From Neopestalotiopsis rosae (Eukaryota > Ascomycota > Sordariomycetes > Amphisphaeriales > Sporocadaceae), in assembly GCA_023078685.1 (NCBI GenBank), contig JALGAS010000007.1:2480001-2544000 (forward strand): a stretch of 64,000 nt of DNA. Reading direction: 5' to 3'. The notes below the pieces were generated by a model. The model was not told where the DNA came from. It made no database searches and saw only the letters and a program-made list of their open reading frames with translations. This document shows positions 48,320-61,653 of the stretch, piece after piece; the first letter of the stretch is position 1; every line of letters starts with the position of its first letter. A program made the position numbers and the translations under genes.

Positions 48320-51300
48320 CTTGATAAGTGAGGAGTGTGATGGATTATTGCAAAATGAATCGTGAGGCAATGCGCAATGAGAGTTTGCGCAGCAAAGCAA
48401 GGCCCTTTCGAGAGGCGTACTATGCCTTTTGACTCTTGCGACGAAGAAGTCGGACTGACTGCTCAGGGCACTTCCTCCCCCTAGTTGCCAGGTCTGTATT
48501 CGGTATTTGGCGACAACCTCGTTTTCAGCGACCTTGATTTCCGATTTGATGTTTCAATGTTTATACAACATAAAAGAAGATGCAAACAGATGAATGGTTG
48601 TTGTTGGTATTTGAAAAGAGAGAAGCCGGGAATAAAGGTGTAAGGTAGAGTAGATCTGCCAAGCCGTTTCGGGGTGGTATGCGGCGTGCCAAGAAACCGT
48701 TACTGGGCTCAAGTACCGAAGCGCTGGGCTATTCGACGTCACGTCACAGGCCGCGATAGCCGGGTTTGATCGCCGGAAAACTCGCAAGAGGATCCGGTCA
48801 GAGCATATGATGTACTACAACACTGTTGTAAAAATCCAATATGCCAAAGATGTATTTCCTTGGGAACCAAAAGAATGGGGAAATGAATGGGGGACACAAG
48901 AGTAAAAAAAGAGAGAAAGAAAATTCGGATGAGAAACAGAGTGACGACGAAGGAAACGGGTCAGTCTTGAATGGATTGACATGGGGACTTGGAGCGCGGA
49001 TAGTATGGAGAAGCCTCCAGTCAGTTGCAGTCAGTCCATCCACCGACGGACAAGAAAAGAACAAGAACAGACCACTGCCAATCCATAGTCCCAGGTTCCT
49101 CGCTCGCTCTACGCTCGGCGGTCATCTTGGGGCGGGTTCCACAAACCACGGGCTTAGCATGAGTACGTATTCGTTGCGGGAGATGCTCCATAGTAGGGGA
49201 GACATGAGAAGTGTCTGTCAAGCCTTTGTGTCCTCTCTCTCTCACATTCTCTCAGTGTACAGGCAGGCACAAGCGCATACACTACATGCAAACAGTAGAT
49301 GGATCATCAGTACCTAGTTCCCAAAGCGGGAGGCCAGGGTAGGTAGTCGGCCGCGAGTCGTCGTCGTCGTAAGTCGTCCCTCGACCACTCTCGCAGTAGG
49401 AAGAGCCGATGGGCGGTGCGCTGGGGCTGTCGTAAGCTTGTGGAGACGGCCTGGCAAGCCCCTTGTTTCAATAACCCATGGCCCAGGAATATCCCACACT
49501 GACACAGCCAACAACACCTTACACACATGGCTAGGCCATGTCTGTCGTGTCTGGCTGCCGGTCGGGGGAGCGGACTCTTGGGAGGAGACAGGTCAAAAAA
49601 ATGAGAGACATTTTGACCATGGGATTGTTGAGTTTTGGCTTCTGTACCGGTTCCTTTCTTCCACCTTTCTTCTGGTGGATTAGCTACCATGAGCTAAGGC
49701 GCGACTGAACCCAGAAGCGACTGGCGTTGTGGGGAGAGTCGCGCGACAGCCTCGCTTCATCTGACGACGTCTTCACTTTTTAGTGAAATGAATTCAACTT
49801 GCGCAGCTCTCTGACTGACGCGGCCATATCAAATGGTAAATAGCTGCATGGGCGTAATTGACGAGCGAGGCTCAGCTCAGCTCTCCTGGTTAGTAGTATG
49901 AGTGATTGGATGTGTGAAGATAAATCACCGGCAGTCGGTATCGTTTAATCAACGCTGCCAACACTTTCAGGCGATCAGCAGCAGCCAGACAGCAGACAGA
50001 TCAACCCGTCTACCCTACGTATTGAGCAGGCGCATGGCAACGGGACCGCTTGTCAGAACGGAGAAGATTTCTGACAAGTGATGCTGCTGGGCAACTGCAC
50101 TGGCAGTGTACTGTGTATGCATGCAGTGATGCTCTCGGTGCTTTCTCTGTATCAAATGCGATCGTCATGGACCCAAGCCCCAAACCCGCAAAATCCCCCA
50201 ACCCCCCACCAACAAACATGTAATTGACAACCCATGATATGATTCTCACACTCTGTAACAAATCCGACCCCAAGACTCGGAAATATCGGCTCTGGGATGT
50301 TTTGTGAAAGAGGTGCGCCCAAGTAGTATTGAAGGGACGGGCAGGGCAAGGCAGAGGCACGCGACCGATTACCAACATGGCCGTAGTGCTGTACAACGCT
50401 AGACGCTGGAATGTGATAGGGGGAAACTTTACCATTCGGCCATGACCTTGCTTCCCACCCCCGCAGAACCGAGATGCAGCCCTCTAGACGCCGAGAAGAG
50501 AATAAGAAGAAACAACCTACGGAATTAATGGTGGGAGCACAAAAAGAAGAAAGAAAGGGCACCTGCCAAGACTGGCGTGTCGATCATCTTGAGATCCCAG
50601 CTTGCCCAGAGCTTCTAGCGGACCGTAAGGATCGATAGTTGAAACCCGCCGACCTTTGATGAGCCGCAAATTTGGCCGTGTTCCCTTTTGGTTGGTTTTG
50701 GTTGATTGGTTGTCTGCAACTTTGTTTACAGGCAACGCAATGGGAATGGGAATAAACAGCACGAGCGGGCAGCCATAGAAACTTAAAAAATTGCCGGAAG
50801 CAGCAATCCATGATCCATTTGATCAGTCGTTGTTGCCGTTAGTATTGACAATGATTATTACAATGTACTGATGCAGTGCCTCTCTGCATGTACTCGCTCC
50901 TTCCATCACTTTGCATCAAGAACCCGCAATTGCCAATCTGTGGCAGCGCACATGCACTTTGTTCACAGGTCAGATCATTTTTCTTTGTAGGATTTTAACT
51001 CATCACTCTTAATTATTGGACGCCCGAAATATCCGTGCTGACCCTATGCAACAGAGCAACAACTCGGCTTCCTCTTGGCGCTGATCCTCGTATCTTCGGA
51101 TTATATGACACGACCATGACGTTCTTTTGTCGTATCTGACAGACCGACTGGTCCTCGGCGCGCTTGGCTCTTCCCAGCTTTGCATTTTGGTGCTCTTGGC
51201 TGTCAATAGGTGCTCCAAAGGCCCCTTGAAAACGCTCCAAAATGCCCCATATATTCTAGAAAAATCCCAGCCGAAACAAGCATATGTATCCCGTACCTGC

Positions 51301-54300
51301 ATCCTCCCAGCGCCATTTTTCCTCTCTGTGGTCACAAAATGCGATTGGGACTTTTCTACTCAGCCTTGAGGGTGCCGAAATGCCGGATCACAAAGAAATG
51401 ACACAGCTTAAGGTTATTTTGTTTTCTCTGCGATTACATACTCAATCTTCCAGATCCGATGAGCTACATACTATGTACAGCACAATGCTCCAGCCGCGCC
51501 GAAAACACCCCAAGGTTTCCACCCTCTTCCCCATGGCGCCTGAACAGTGCTCGCTCCTTCTTACGTGAATAGCAAGTGTTAGCGCTGGACGAGGTGATCT
51601 CGATTTCCTCGGGCCCTACCTAAAATACCGGCGCTCCGCAATTTTTGGTCCCCCAAAAGATCCATCGCTCCGACTCGGATTCGGACTTTTTCTAACTCGG
51701 CCTTGGGGATTTTGAGAGGATCTAAACTTCTGCTCGATTCTGCAGTCTGTTTGCGTCGTGCCGTCCGATAAAGATGGGGAAGAGCAAACAAGCATTTTTG
51801 AGACACTTTAGTGGCGTCGCCTATCTAGAGCACTTGCTTGCCTCGCCATGCTCTCCTGAACTCTGCTAACGAACCCTCGTCTTGGCGGCATCTAGAAGGG
51901 AAGCGAAAGACAGCAGAAGATTGCGTCCCGCCAGACTGAGACCTGCCAAACTGGCAAAGTGGCTAGCTGCCAAAGCAGTCATCAAATATTGTGAAGGTCC
52001 TTTGGGTCGGACTGAAACTTGTGCGTTACTCACGGCCGAGCAATTTGCTTCTTCAAAGACATTGAAAGCCTCAAATCAATGTTGTTGAAGAAGACCTCTT
52101 TTCCGTAAATGCTCACGTGCCCACTTGCAATTACTTCCTTTGATCTAACAAGGTTCAAGCATGTCTGACTACATGTGTATTTAGGACAACGGGAGGTGAA
52201 AGGTTCGTATTGTGTTGTGACGATCACATTATGATACCTGTGTCTGGTACGTAAATGCTCATGAACCATCGCATGTAAAATTGGGAAACGTGATCTTGTC
52301 AACATTAAACGGTGAGACCTCCGCCTCGATCGGAGTTTTAAGCATAATGCTCTTATCTTCCCAACCGAGTATGCTGTTGCGACAAAGGTATTCATTCATA
52401 CCAAGAAGAGAATCATCAACTCGAAACGAAGCGAGGGCACCACCACATGCCGGCATTGGATAGCTTGACACGTCACGTGCGCAGCTCGTAGAGCCATGAC
52501 CACAGAGCTCCAGATAACACTGTTACCTCCATCTCGAGTGGCTCGGCAAATTCAGTAGACGTAGGAATAATACCCTCCATTATTAATATGAGACAAGTCC
52601 GCGTGTGTAGAGTTTTCAGAGAACCACAACAATTAAAACCCAATGTATGCACCCGAATCGCCAAGTATAGTTCTATGATTATTGAGAATTGGCCAGTATT
52701 ACAGTCCTGATCGTCGTAAAACAAGAAGCAATCACTGTTACCTCATGACCAAAGGGGGTATACATATATTGTAGATATACTAAGGGCTGTGTGAGTTCGA
52801 CCTGTATGTACACAATCGGCGTACGTGGCATAGCCCTCCGTTCTCAGTCCGAGGGACTCCTCTCTGGACCAATTACGTGGAACGGCCTTGGACAGTCGCT
52901 ATCATTCTTCCCATCGCGTGGTTTTCTTCCACGAGTATGAGTCAAGACGATCACCAAAGGTTTTCCCCTTCCCGTGAAACACAAAAAGGCAAATTGCAAA
53001 TTACGTCTGGCGTGTGAGTGTGGGAAAATCAAGTGAAGCCCAGGTTCTTTGATATATGTCGTTGGAGCAATGTACAGCTGCCCTCGTCTGCTTATCCGGT
53101 TCCTGCATTCGAAAGTGATTGATACTACAGCAACTGTTACCGCTCTAATGTTGGAAAAGACAATGCTATGCATTTACTTGTCTCCGATCACTGAAACGTG
53201 CCTCTTAAGAATTGAAATATCACGGATCCGAGATCTTGGGTAGGTAGCTGCGGGAGATCTCAATATGGTAGGAGTATTTCGGACTACGCTATCCTACCTA
53301 CAAATGAATTTGATGCCATGGCGGCTTCCAAATGTATGACAAGTTGAGCGTGTGTTGTGAATATAGCTAAAGAAGGCGTGTTGGGTCCCGCTGCTGTCGA
53401 GTTTGTTTCCTCCGCATCTCTCATCCAACAGTTCCATTCTCTGACGGTTTGCAACTTGTCAGGGCCGGTGCTGGGACAATCATCATCTCGGAGTCATTTC
53501 TCGAGGGCGGTACATTCCTCGTACTGGGCACCCTCTTTAGCAAACTACTTTGTAAAGTATATTAAACAGATCTTCTCAACTCTTCAGAACGGTCGGGAAG
53601 GGATCAAGGCATCTTACTGAGCTTTGAGGAAAATTGGAAAGGCATGCCCTTGTCTTGTCCTGGACTAACTCGGATCATCGGGGGAGTGCAAGGCTCGATT
53701 ATCGTCATGTGTCTCGTGGATCGGCAGATCTTATGCTGTGCTTTTCTTCAATATCATGGCTTACTCTAATAGATATGCTCGATTCAAGGTCTTTGAATTC
53801 GCTAGCTAGAGCAACTCAGCCACCATCTAGGATGACCAAGATCCTCCAAATACCAGTGCTCTGTCCACTAGCATACTCGTATATAACCGAGAATTACGTG
53901 CATATGCTTTTGGCCAACGCTGTTCGCGGTCTTTCATTCCACCGAGTTGGGGTTGTCTACATCGTTGACAGCGAGCAGTCAGAGTCTGGCTTGCGGAAGA
54001 CCCCGGAGCGCCCTCAATTGTGTCGCCCAGAGATATCTGACTGACGTGTCTACCAAGAATATCCATTCGGTCACTACGAGGACCTGACCATGAATCTGGC
54101 TAGGCCCCATGTCAGTTGTCTGTTCAGTGACAATGCGCCGCAGTTGCTACTGTCGACGTGCCGATACTCTGTTAATACCTTCTTTACACGTCTGGCGGTG
54201 GAGACCAAGTGGAAATCGATCTGCCTCAGATACCAGCCATTGATGAAAAGTAGCAAGCAGAAAGAGAAGAGGAAGGGCAGTAGCACAGACCAGTAATGAC

Positions 54301-55061
54301 TCCCAGCGATGTCCCAAAATCAAGATTCAACTCAGGATCGGTCCTTTTGCCATGAAATGTCCCCAAGATATGGCGACTGAGTGACAACAATCAGCCCGCA
54401 AGGCACTTGAACTTTGGCGGCCTGGACGGTCATGTCCAGCAACCATTGGGGAATGCTTGGGTAAGGAATGGCCGTATAATTTTGGTCACGTTGAGCTTGT
54501 ATTGAGCCTCTTGCTATCCATGACAAAACACATTATATTACATAGCTGCCGAGACTGAATCACAACCGGCCTCAACATAAGTCGAGCCCAGCCGAAATGT
54601 GCTGACGGATGCCGGCATACTCTCAATTGCAATGCTACATGAAGATATCATATGCGCAGACCATACAGTCTGTTCGGGTTTTATTCATACCATTTCCCCG
54701 GCAATGAGTTTGCCCAGGTCTTCCTTTTCCTTCTCCTTGTAGCCACCTGGAGGCAAGATGCTGTGACTTTTGTTCAAATATCGAGGCTACCCCCAGCAAG
54801 GCTGACAATTGAAACGCTGCCTAGGCTCCACGTCCTCTGCAACTTCGCGCTTTGTACTGACAATGGTTTTACATACGGACCAGATGTGCTGGCTGAGCTT
54901 TCTCTTTTCCTCTTATTCCATCTCCCGATTCATGCTCTCATGAGCGCATTCCAAGTTCATCGAATTCATCTCCAGCCAAATATCATTCATTATCGAAGAC
55001 AAAACTTACACAGTCGCAGTGTGCAAAATGTGTACCAGAAGTAGGAGAAGATGTGGCTGTC
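48320..55061. other. 6.7-kb gene-poor intergenic stretch
   Basis: No gene is convincing. Minus-strand open frames of 70-121 codons abut at 52030-52724 without a clean splice join. A plus-strand 136-codon frame at 53634-54044 starts with TTG, not ATG. The 48320-49700 part holds the promoter of the SGNH-like gene and GTC-rich short runs near 49357-49378. The right end is the 3' region of BDF1. Confidence 0.5.
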
Positions 55062-58014
55062 TTACTCCTCTTCCGAATCACTGTCCTCGCTTGAATTACC
55101 ACCTCTGTGCTGATCTTCGTCCTCAGGGGCCGGTTCCTGGCTGCCGCTGCCCTGGCGTTGGAACTGAGCCTTGAGCTCCCGCAGCTGCTCAATCTTGCGT
55201 TCCTGCTCGTCCTTGTTCATCGGCTTGTTCTTCTTAGGTTTGGACGGATTGTTCGGCTGTGCCGGCGAGTGGTCACGCTTGCTCTCCTTACTGAACTCTG
55301 GCTTCTTAGACAGCGCAGTGTAGATACTAGGGTAAGCCCTGTTGATCAATTCAAACAGTTTGCCAAGAGCATCTGAGGACAGGACCTCTATGTCGAGCTC
55401 AAGTTGTCCATCGTCATCCTCTTTCTGGTGTGTGTCCCTCTTGATGATCTCCACGGCCTTATCCAGAGTAGGGCCATCAAGCTCGCCAATACCGTCTGTG
55501 ATGACCTGCTTCTCTAACGGACCAATAGTTCGCTTCTTGCTTTGAGGCTTCTTGGGTGCAGGGCGGCTCTTGCTTGAGGAGCCACCACTTCCGACGCTCT
55601 TCTTGTTGCTGGAGCCAGCTGCGCTTTGAGAAGCACCTGACTTACTCTTACTCTTGGACGCGGCTTTCTTGGGAGCCTTTGTCTTCTTGGTGCCACCAAC
55701 CTTGGACTTCTCTTCCACGAGTTTGCGTTGCAGAAGTGAGACAACATTTTGCTGCACCTCAATCATTGTCATGTCAGGTTTCTTGGCGGCAAGCATGTCG
55801 TTCAGCTTTACTTGCTCCTCAGACAGTCTCGACTGGACATTGCGAACCGACTCCGAGTTCTCGTCGGCCTCGGCTTCGCTCTCATCCTCAGACTCGGCAT
55901 CACTAGCTTCGGGGCTGGGTGCGGATACCGACGGTGCCGACGGAGGGTAGTTCTTTGCCATCCAGTTGGCCTTCTCGGCAACCTTTTCCTTGAACAGGTT
56001 CTCAAGCTCCTGAGCGCACTGAGTCACATGAGAAGGCCCGTTAAAGAGCTCCGAGTTGGCCACAATCTGTCGCATGTCCTTCTCAACATCCTTTCCGCTG
56101 CGGTATTTGCCGTCCTCCAGTTTCTCAGTCATCGACTTGAGATCCATGGGCTTTTTGATAACCTGGAAATAGTTGGGAATGTTGAGGGCAACTGGGTCCA
56201 CGGGATCAAGAAACCATTGGTTCTGTGCCCAGTACTTGGGCTTCTTCACATCCTCCAGTACACCGGCGTAAAAGCGCATCTCGGGTTCGAGCTTCTTTTT
56301 CCGAGCGTTCTGCGCGCCATAATCCGGGTCTCGGTTCTTAGGGGGATGGATAGGGCGCTTCGGGCGATCGGCATCATCGCGAGTTGAGTCTCGGCGAATT
56401 TGAGGAACTCCATTGGGAGGCAGAGCAAAGGCGGGGGCAGCGGACGACACTGGAGTTGTGGCAGAAGCAGATGGTGCACCAGTGGTATCAATCTTTTTAG
56501 GCTTGGGGCTGGTAGTCGTGCCTACAGCTTGAGATTGTGACTGGCGGCGTGGTTGGGTTGCTGCACGAGACTCAACGTGACGAGTCGGTTGAGGTTTGCC
56601 CTTCTCTGCCTTGGCTGGTTCTGGCATCTTTGAGATCTCGCTCCATTTGGCAAGAAGATCAGTGGACACACGGGCAGCAGCCACACTCACGGGGTTGCTG
56701 GCTCCATTGAACTTGAGCGCGTTGTCGTTCAGTAGCTGAAGATCCGCCTTGAATTCTCCAAAAATGGAGTACTTGTTGTCGCGAAACTTGTGTTCGAACA
56801 TCGCAAGATCAACCGGGTTATCAATCATTGCTTTGTAGCTTTCCCAGATGCCTGGCCATAACTTCTCAACCGACTGGCGGAAGTTCATGCCATTCTTGGT
56901 CTTCTTCACTCTTGCCAACTCCTTGCGCATTTCCCTGCTATGATGCTCCTTGATGGGCTGGTCATCTTGAATATCCTTGCCGGCATTTGTCTCTGGGGCT
57001 GATTGAGCGTTGGAATCGGCAGGACCCTTGTCAGATGGAGCAGGTGCTGGTTTGGCGGTGTTGGAATCTAGCTTCGTTCTCTTTGCCAACGGCTCGTCCT
57101 CCCCGTCCTCGTCAACCGAGCGCTCTCTCGACACCTTGCCGGTGGGGGTCGGTTGGTCCACCATAGGCACATCCTGGGAATCTTGGGTATCTTGTCGGGG
57201 AGACTTGATGTCAAGCTTGGCGACGTCAGGAGACGTGGGTTCGACCTTGTCATTTGAGGTGGTAGTGGACGGCAAAGCATTGTCTGCTTGCTCATTGCTA
57301 GCCTTCTCTTCAGGACGCTCGACCGACTCATCAACATCCATGGCGTCGTCGGCAGTTGCAGGTTTCGGCGTGGCAGACTGTGGCGGGCTTGCTGGCGCCT
57401 GTACGGAGGGCTTCTCTGTCGTGTCCTTGCCAGCAGGCGCTTCTGTGGATGTCGATTCCTCAGATCCGTTCACTTCCTTCACAGCAGGCTTTGATGAAGT
57501 TTCCGGGTCCTCGGATGCACTTGCTTCCTTAGCAGCAGGCTCTTGTGTAGATGCTGCTTCATCGGATACATTTGCATCCTTCACAGCAGGCTCTTCTGCG
57601 GATGTCGGTTCCTTGGATCCATTCACATCCTTCATTTCGCTATCCACCGGGGCAGACTCCTTTGCTTGATCGTTTGCGTCTTTCATTTCGCTGTCTTCAG
57701 TCGTAGGCGCTTGAGGGGACTTTGAGGGAGAATCTGCCGACAATCCGTTGTTGGCTGCGAATGCTTCTTGATTTGCTGCGGTTGCCTTGTCTGCTGGTTG
57801 ACCGTTTGTGGCGGGTGTATCCTCTGACTTGGCAGGGCTATATCCATTCATGGTCAGAAACTAGAAGTGATATGAAATATTTTGTGGGTAAGAAGGCCAC
57901 TCACTCAGTTACCACGTCAGCAACAGGTTCATCGACAGCCATCTTTTCCTTCTCTGGGGCATCATTGTTCATCTTCTGGTCCACAGAGACGGGTTGAGGT
58001 TGTTCCGTCGCCAT
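55062..58014 (-). CDS. BDF1: BET-family double bromodomain protein Bdf1
   Basis: Exons are 58014-57913 (34 codons) and 57860-55062, joined in phase 0 across a 51-nt intron (GTAACT...CTAG); the product is 966 aa. A Ser/Glu/Lys-rich N-terminal region has degenerate tandem repeats (about residues 90-185). Bromodomain 1 spans about 357-440 (DNPVDLAMFEHKFRDNKYS, acetyl-lysine Asn in LKFNGAS). Bromodomain 2 spans about 560-670 (PVDPVALNIPNYFQVIKKPM, Asn in LFNGPS). A basic Lys/Ser-rich linker leads to the NET domain (about 800-875, TIGPLEKQVITDGIGELDG) and an acidic tail with Ser/Asp/Glu. Bdf1 reads acetylated histones and assists TFIID. The downstream ATG at 57851 is an alternative start if the first intron is not used; the donor GTAACT is weaker than usual, so the first exon is less certain than the rest. 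Confidence 0.93.
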
Positions 58015-61000
58015 GACTGCCATTCAGAAAAAGGTCAAAAAGTTATTTTGAAGAGTATCGTGAATATTGGCTTGACATAGACGATCAACTGTCGACGTCA
58101 TGTTAGCAAAAGGCGCTGTAGCATGAAAACATAGAAAAAGCCAATTAGGTAATTGAAAGATTGCGAGACTGAGCATAGCTAGAGACTCGCCGATGACACT
58201 TGCATCTTGTCTCTTGAATGGCTGACTACGCGCCCGCTGGGCGCAAAACGAACCTGCGGACGAAATGCTGTAGAAACAGTGCAATGACGAAATTAAAAGG
58301 ACGTATCTGCCTCATTAGAGTACAGTTTGGGTTTGAGCGACTAGAACTCAACAAGACCAGGCACAGTCGCGGCTTCAGTTGAATCGCAAAATGGGCGCGA
58401 TGACTGCTCCAGCCTTGCGAAATGCGACAAATGTCTCGGCAGGGTTGGGTGTATGGGTGGTTGGCCAATGAGAGGGAGGCTGGCAGTAGTCTTGGGTGGC
58501 ATCGCAAGATTTGTGTCAGTGCTGGCGGCGCGAGACAGACTATCCTATTTATTTGGTCCGGGCTGATTGCCGTGTAGCTTAAAATTCTGCACCGCGCGCT
58601 CGTCGATGTGAAATTGGGAGCTAGGGTCGCGACTGGAAAGAAAGCTGGGAGCGTGCACGATCGACGGCAAGGAAGTGGCACTATTGGGCGCGCTGGCGAA
58701 TGAGAGTGACCGGCACCAAGATTGCAGCCGGCAGACGAACGGCGTGGGGCCTCTGAAGACCGGGTGGTATGGCCGGTTCGCTGGCCTGGGTCGCGACGGC
58801 TTCACACGAAGGTTTGAAGCCGTTACCACGAGACGGTGATGAATCCGAGGTTGACCACCAAATCTGGTGCGGTTCGCCCCAGGAGGAGGCAAGAAACAAG
58901 ATACCGCAGCAATGCGGTGCGCAGGCTTCGTATGAAAAAATGAAAGTGGGGAAGCAAACAGAAAATGCGACGCGATTGCGCCTGGACGCGACGGGAAGAA
59001 CAAACGACAAAATGAAAGAGTTATTTACCTGTTGAGGTGTCGTAACAATGATGGCGACAGCGCGAGAACTGGTAGAACACGGTGTCAAGGTCGTGGACAG
59101 AAATGCGATGCAAGCTATTGCGCGTGAAATCGAGGATTCGAGGTTTAATCGACGACGCGAATTATCCTCGAAAAGCACAGGCCGCTAGGTCACGATGCAA
59201 TCGCTGAGAGAAGAGAAAATGTTAAAAAGATATCTCTTCTTGTTTGGTTCGTTGAAATAAATCAGACCAAACGAAAAGTACGTGTTGTGATGGTTGCCTG
59301 CAAAAATTGAAGAGGCGACGACGAGGGTGGTGATGGTGTCGCGTCTGGGTTGCAGATAGCCCAAATGGAGTTGAGATGTGTGGTTTGGCGCGTGAATGGA
59401 TTGGGCAAAATGCCTCTTTTGGAGAAAGATCTCAAATAATTAAGCGCGAATTCCTTAGTGGCCCGAAAAGGACAGCATTGACGTGTGGATTCGAGTCGCT
59501 GGTGTGGTCCCCGGTTTTTTCCTCTCTGGTTTCAAGAGAAGACTTGGGCAGGTACGAAGGTACCTCAGAGATCAAGAAAAAAAAAAAGGCGCTGTGCAAG
59601 AAACAACAAAAAATATTTACAGTTGCAGTTTGGAGATGCACAAACGGGCCCTTTGAAGAACAAACGCCTACTCGTTATGCAGCAGCAGGTAGGCAGGTAG
59701 GTATCCCGTTGTACCTTTTGATGTGCAGAATGGAGGTGGTTGGTTGGTTGGCGGGCGGCAGATTATGTTGGATTGGAGGAGGAGCGGGGGCCACTGAGGG
59801 AGAGACAAAGTGACGCTGTCGCTGGCTCGGGTCCGGGTTATTTTGGGTGGGAAGAAGGGGAAGAGGGAGATAGAGGGAAAAAAAATTATCAGGAAAGAGA
59901 GGCAAGGTCTCGAATTGAAAACCGGTTCGGCGGAAGGTCGCGACTTCTTATTTCTTAACACGCGCCAGAGCGCGATGAGCAAGAGCCTCAACGAATCATC
60001 GTCCGCCATCCTCGTTCGAGTACCAGGTCGCCTTTTTTCTTCCTCGTCCTTTGGAGTCTTTGCTCTGATAAAAGCGGACCGACGCCACAGATGCAATGGA
60101 GCTAACTCTGACAAGAGCCAATAAGAAGCATCAGACCTCTTGCAAGTGGCCCGCCAACGAGACAAGGGGGTAGGGCCCGACAAGGATATCCAATGTAACT
60201 AGCCAGAGGCTGCTAGCTAGAGGGTACAGGGCCTCTTGTTGGTGCGACTCAACGATGATAGTGAAAGCCATTGAAAGCCATGATACATTTTAAGCAACTT
60301 TGCTAAAACATCATGACCACTCTGGCTACTTTGTTCAAGGTTGATACCGGCCCTCTTACAGCGAAAGCGCCAGTAGATGTTATTGGAAAGTGATGCATTC
60401 TTTTTTAAAGAACTGCACTCTCACTTCTGCCAACATGGGTTGGGACAACCGGAGGAATTGTACTCCCCGCCTGTGGCCTGTAAGTGATATCCATGGCCGA
60501 CAAGGTAATGAATATCGTCAGGGTTTGCTGTTGTTGGGCGGCCTTGCTCCATCGATAGTGTCGAATTTGCAGATATCTTGCCGCGTGAGGCGTTACGATG
60601 GACGAGGATTGAGCCACGCGGCGGTTTGGATGCACGCATAAAGCCAACTGCTGCGGCAACACATTGCAATATCGTTGATTTGCTTCTGTGCGCTCATTTT
60701 TTTATTCAGCCTTCCATTCAGAATTGGCTTCCTTGCGCAAATCGGTTACTCAATAGCCAATGGATGGCCGGCGAATAGCAGGTGGCAAGCCCACCTGATC
60801 CATACTGTGACTTTGCGAAATCTGAGCGTGCGTGATATTTCATTCCGGGACTGGCTGGTGGGTTGAAAGAATGATACCCATCATCTTTTCGCCTGTTCGC
60901 CGATGGTGGACATCAAGGCCATGGGAGAAACGCACGTCTTCCATGTTGATGAGGTGAACAAAAACAATTGTCGCCGATGGTGTCATGTGGCGTATGTGAA

Positions 61001-61653
61001 TGAAGGGCGTTGCAAAAATATTGCCGGTGATTGCATTGTGTGTTGAATGTTGAGTGAGGAGCGAGCCCCAGTTTTGACAGCAATAAACCGGATGTGGTCT
61101 TTTTGATGGAGCCGGATGCACGCCGAGAGGGCCTTGGGGGCCGCTCGTAGAAAAAGGTCAAAGAATTGCAGCCTAGCGCTGGCAACTGGCGCGGCGCCGA
61201 ACAGCTGTCCAAGCTGAGCACAGGTGGGTTGGTGGGGTGACGCCGGAAGAATTCATGGCAAACGGGACCGCAGCACCTCCAGTCACTCTGCTGGGCACTC
61301 CCATTTTGAACAAACTAACAGGTCTTATCGCAAACCGCGCTAGTGCTTATCAGTTCAAAAAAGTTACTGGCCGTCGACATCCTCTTTGACGCCTCGAACA
61401 GAAAATTTCGGGACGCTTGCAGGCCATCGTGAGTTGATAGCGGTACACAATCAGTACAACTATTCCTTGCTGGCAATTTCACTATTGCAAGTCAGTCAGA
61501 GGTCTTTCTTTGAGTCCTCCATCTACTTTTTCAAATTACTGTTCACGTTCCGTTGGAGCTGCCAATCCTCCATCTCAATATCTCCAAACGGGTGATACTT
61601 CACCACCAACGCTCTCTTCCCACGCTCAACTGCCAAAGTTTCCACCCCACATC
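58015..61653. other. 3.6-kb divergent promoter region, BDF1 / UTP5
   Basis: This stretch is shared by the two divergent genes. On the minus strand a donor CAG|GTAAAT at about 59029 and an acceptor TGGCAG at about 58018 could bound a 1-kb 5' UTR intron of BDF1. Several open frames of 145-171 codons in 58.5-60.2 kb (both strands) overlap one another and lack recognisable features. CAAT-like sequence lies near 60118. Confidence 0.45.

Noticed and set aside
53634..54044. 136-codon plus-strand frame
   Set aside because: It opens with TTG, lacks an early ATG and has no recognisable features.
59668..60183. 171-codon minus-strand frame with an internal ATG at 60009
   Set aside because: It is Pro/Phe low complexity in the BDF1/UTP5 promoter region, with no domain; it overlaps other random frames.
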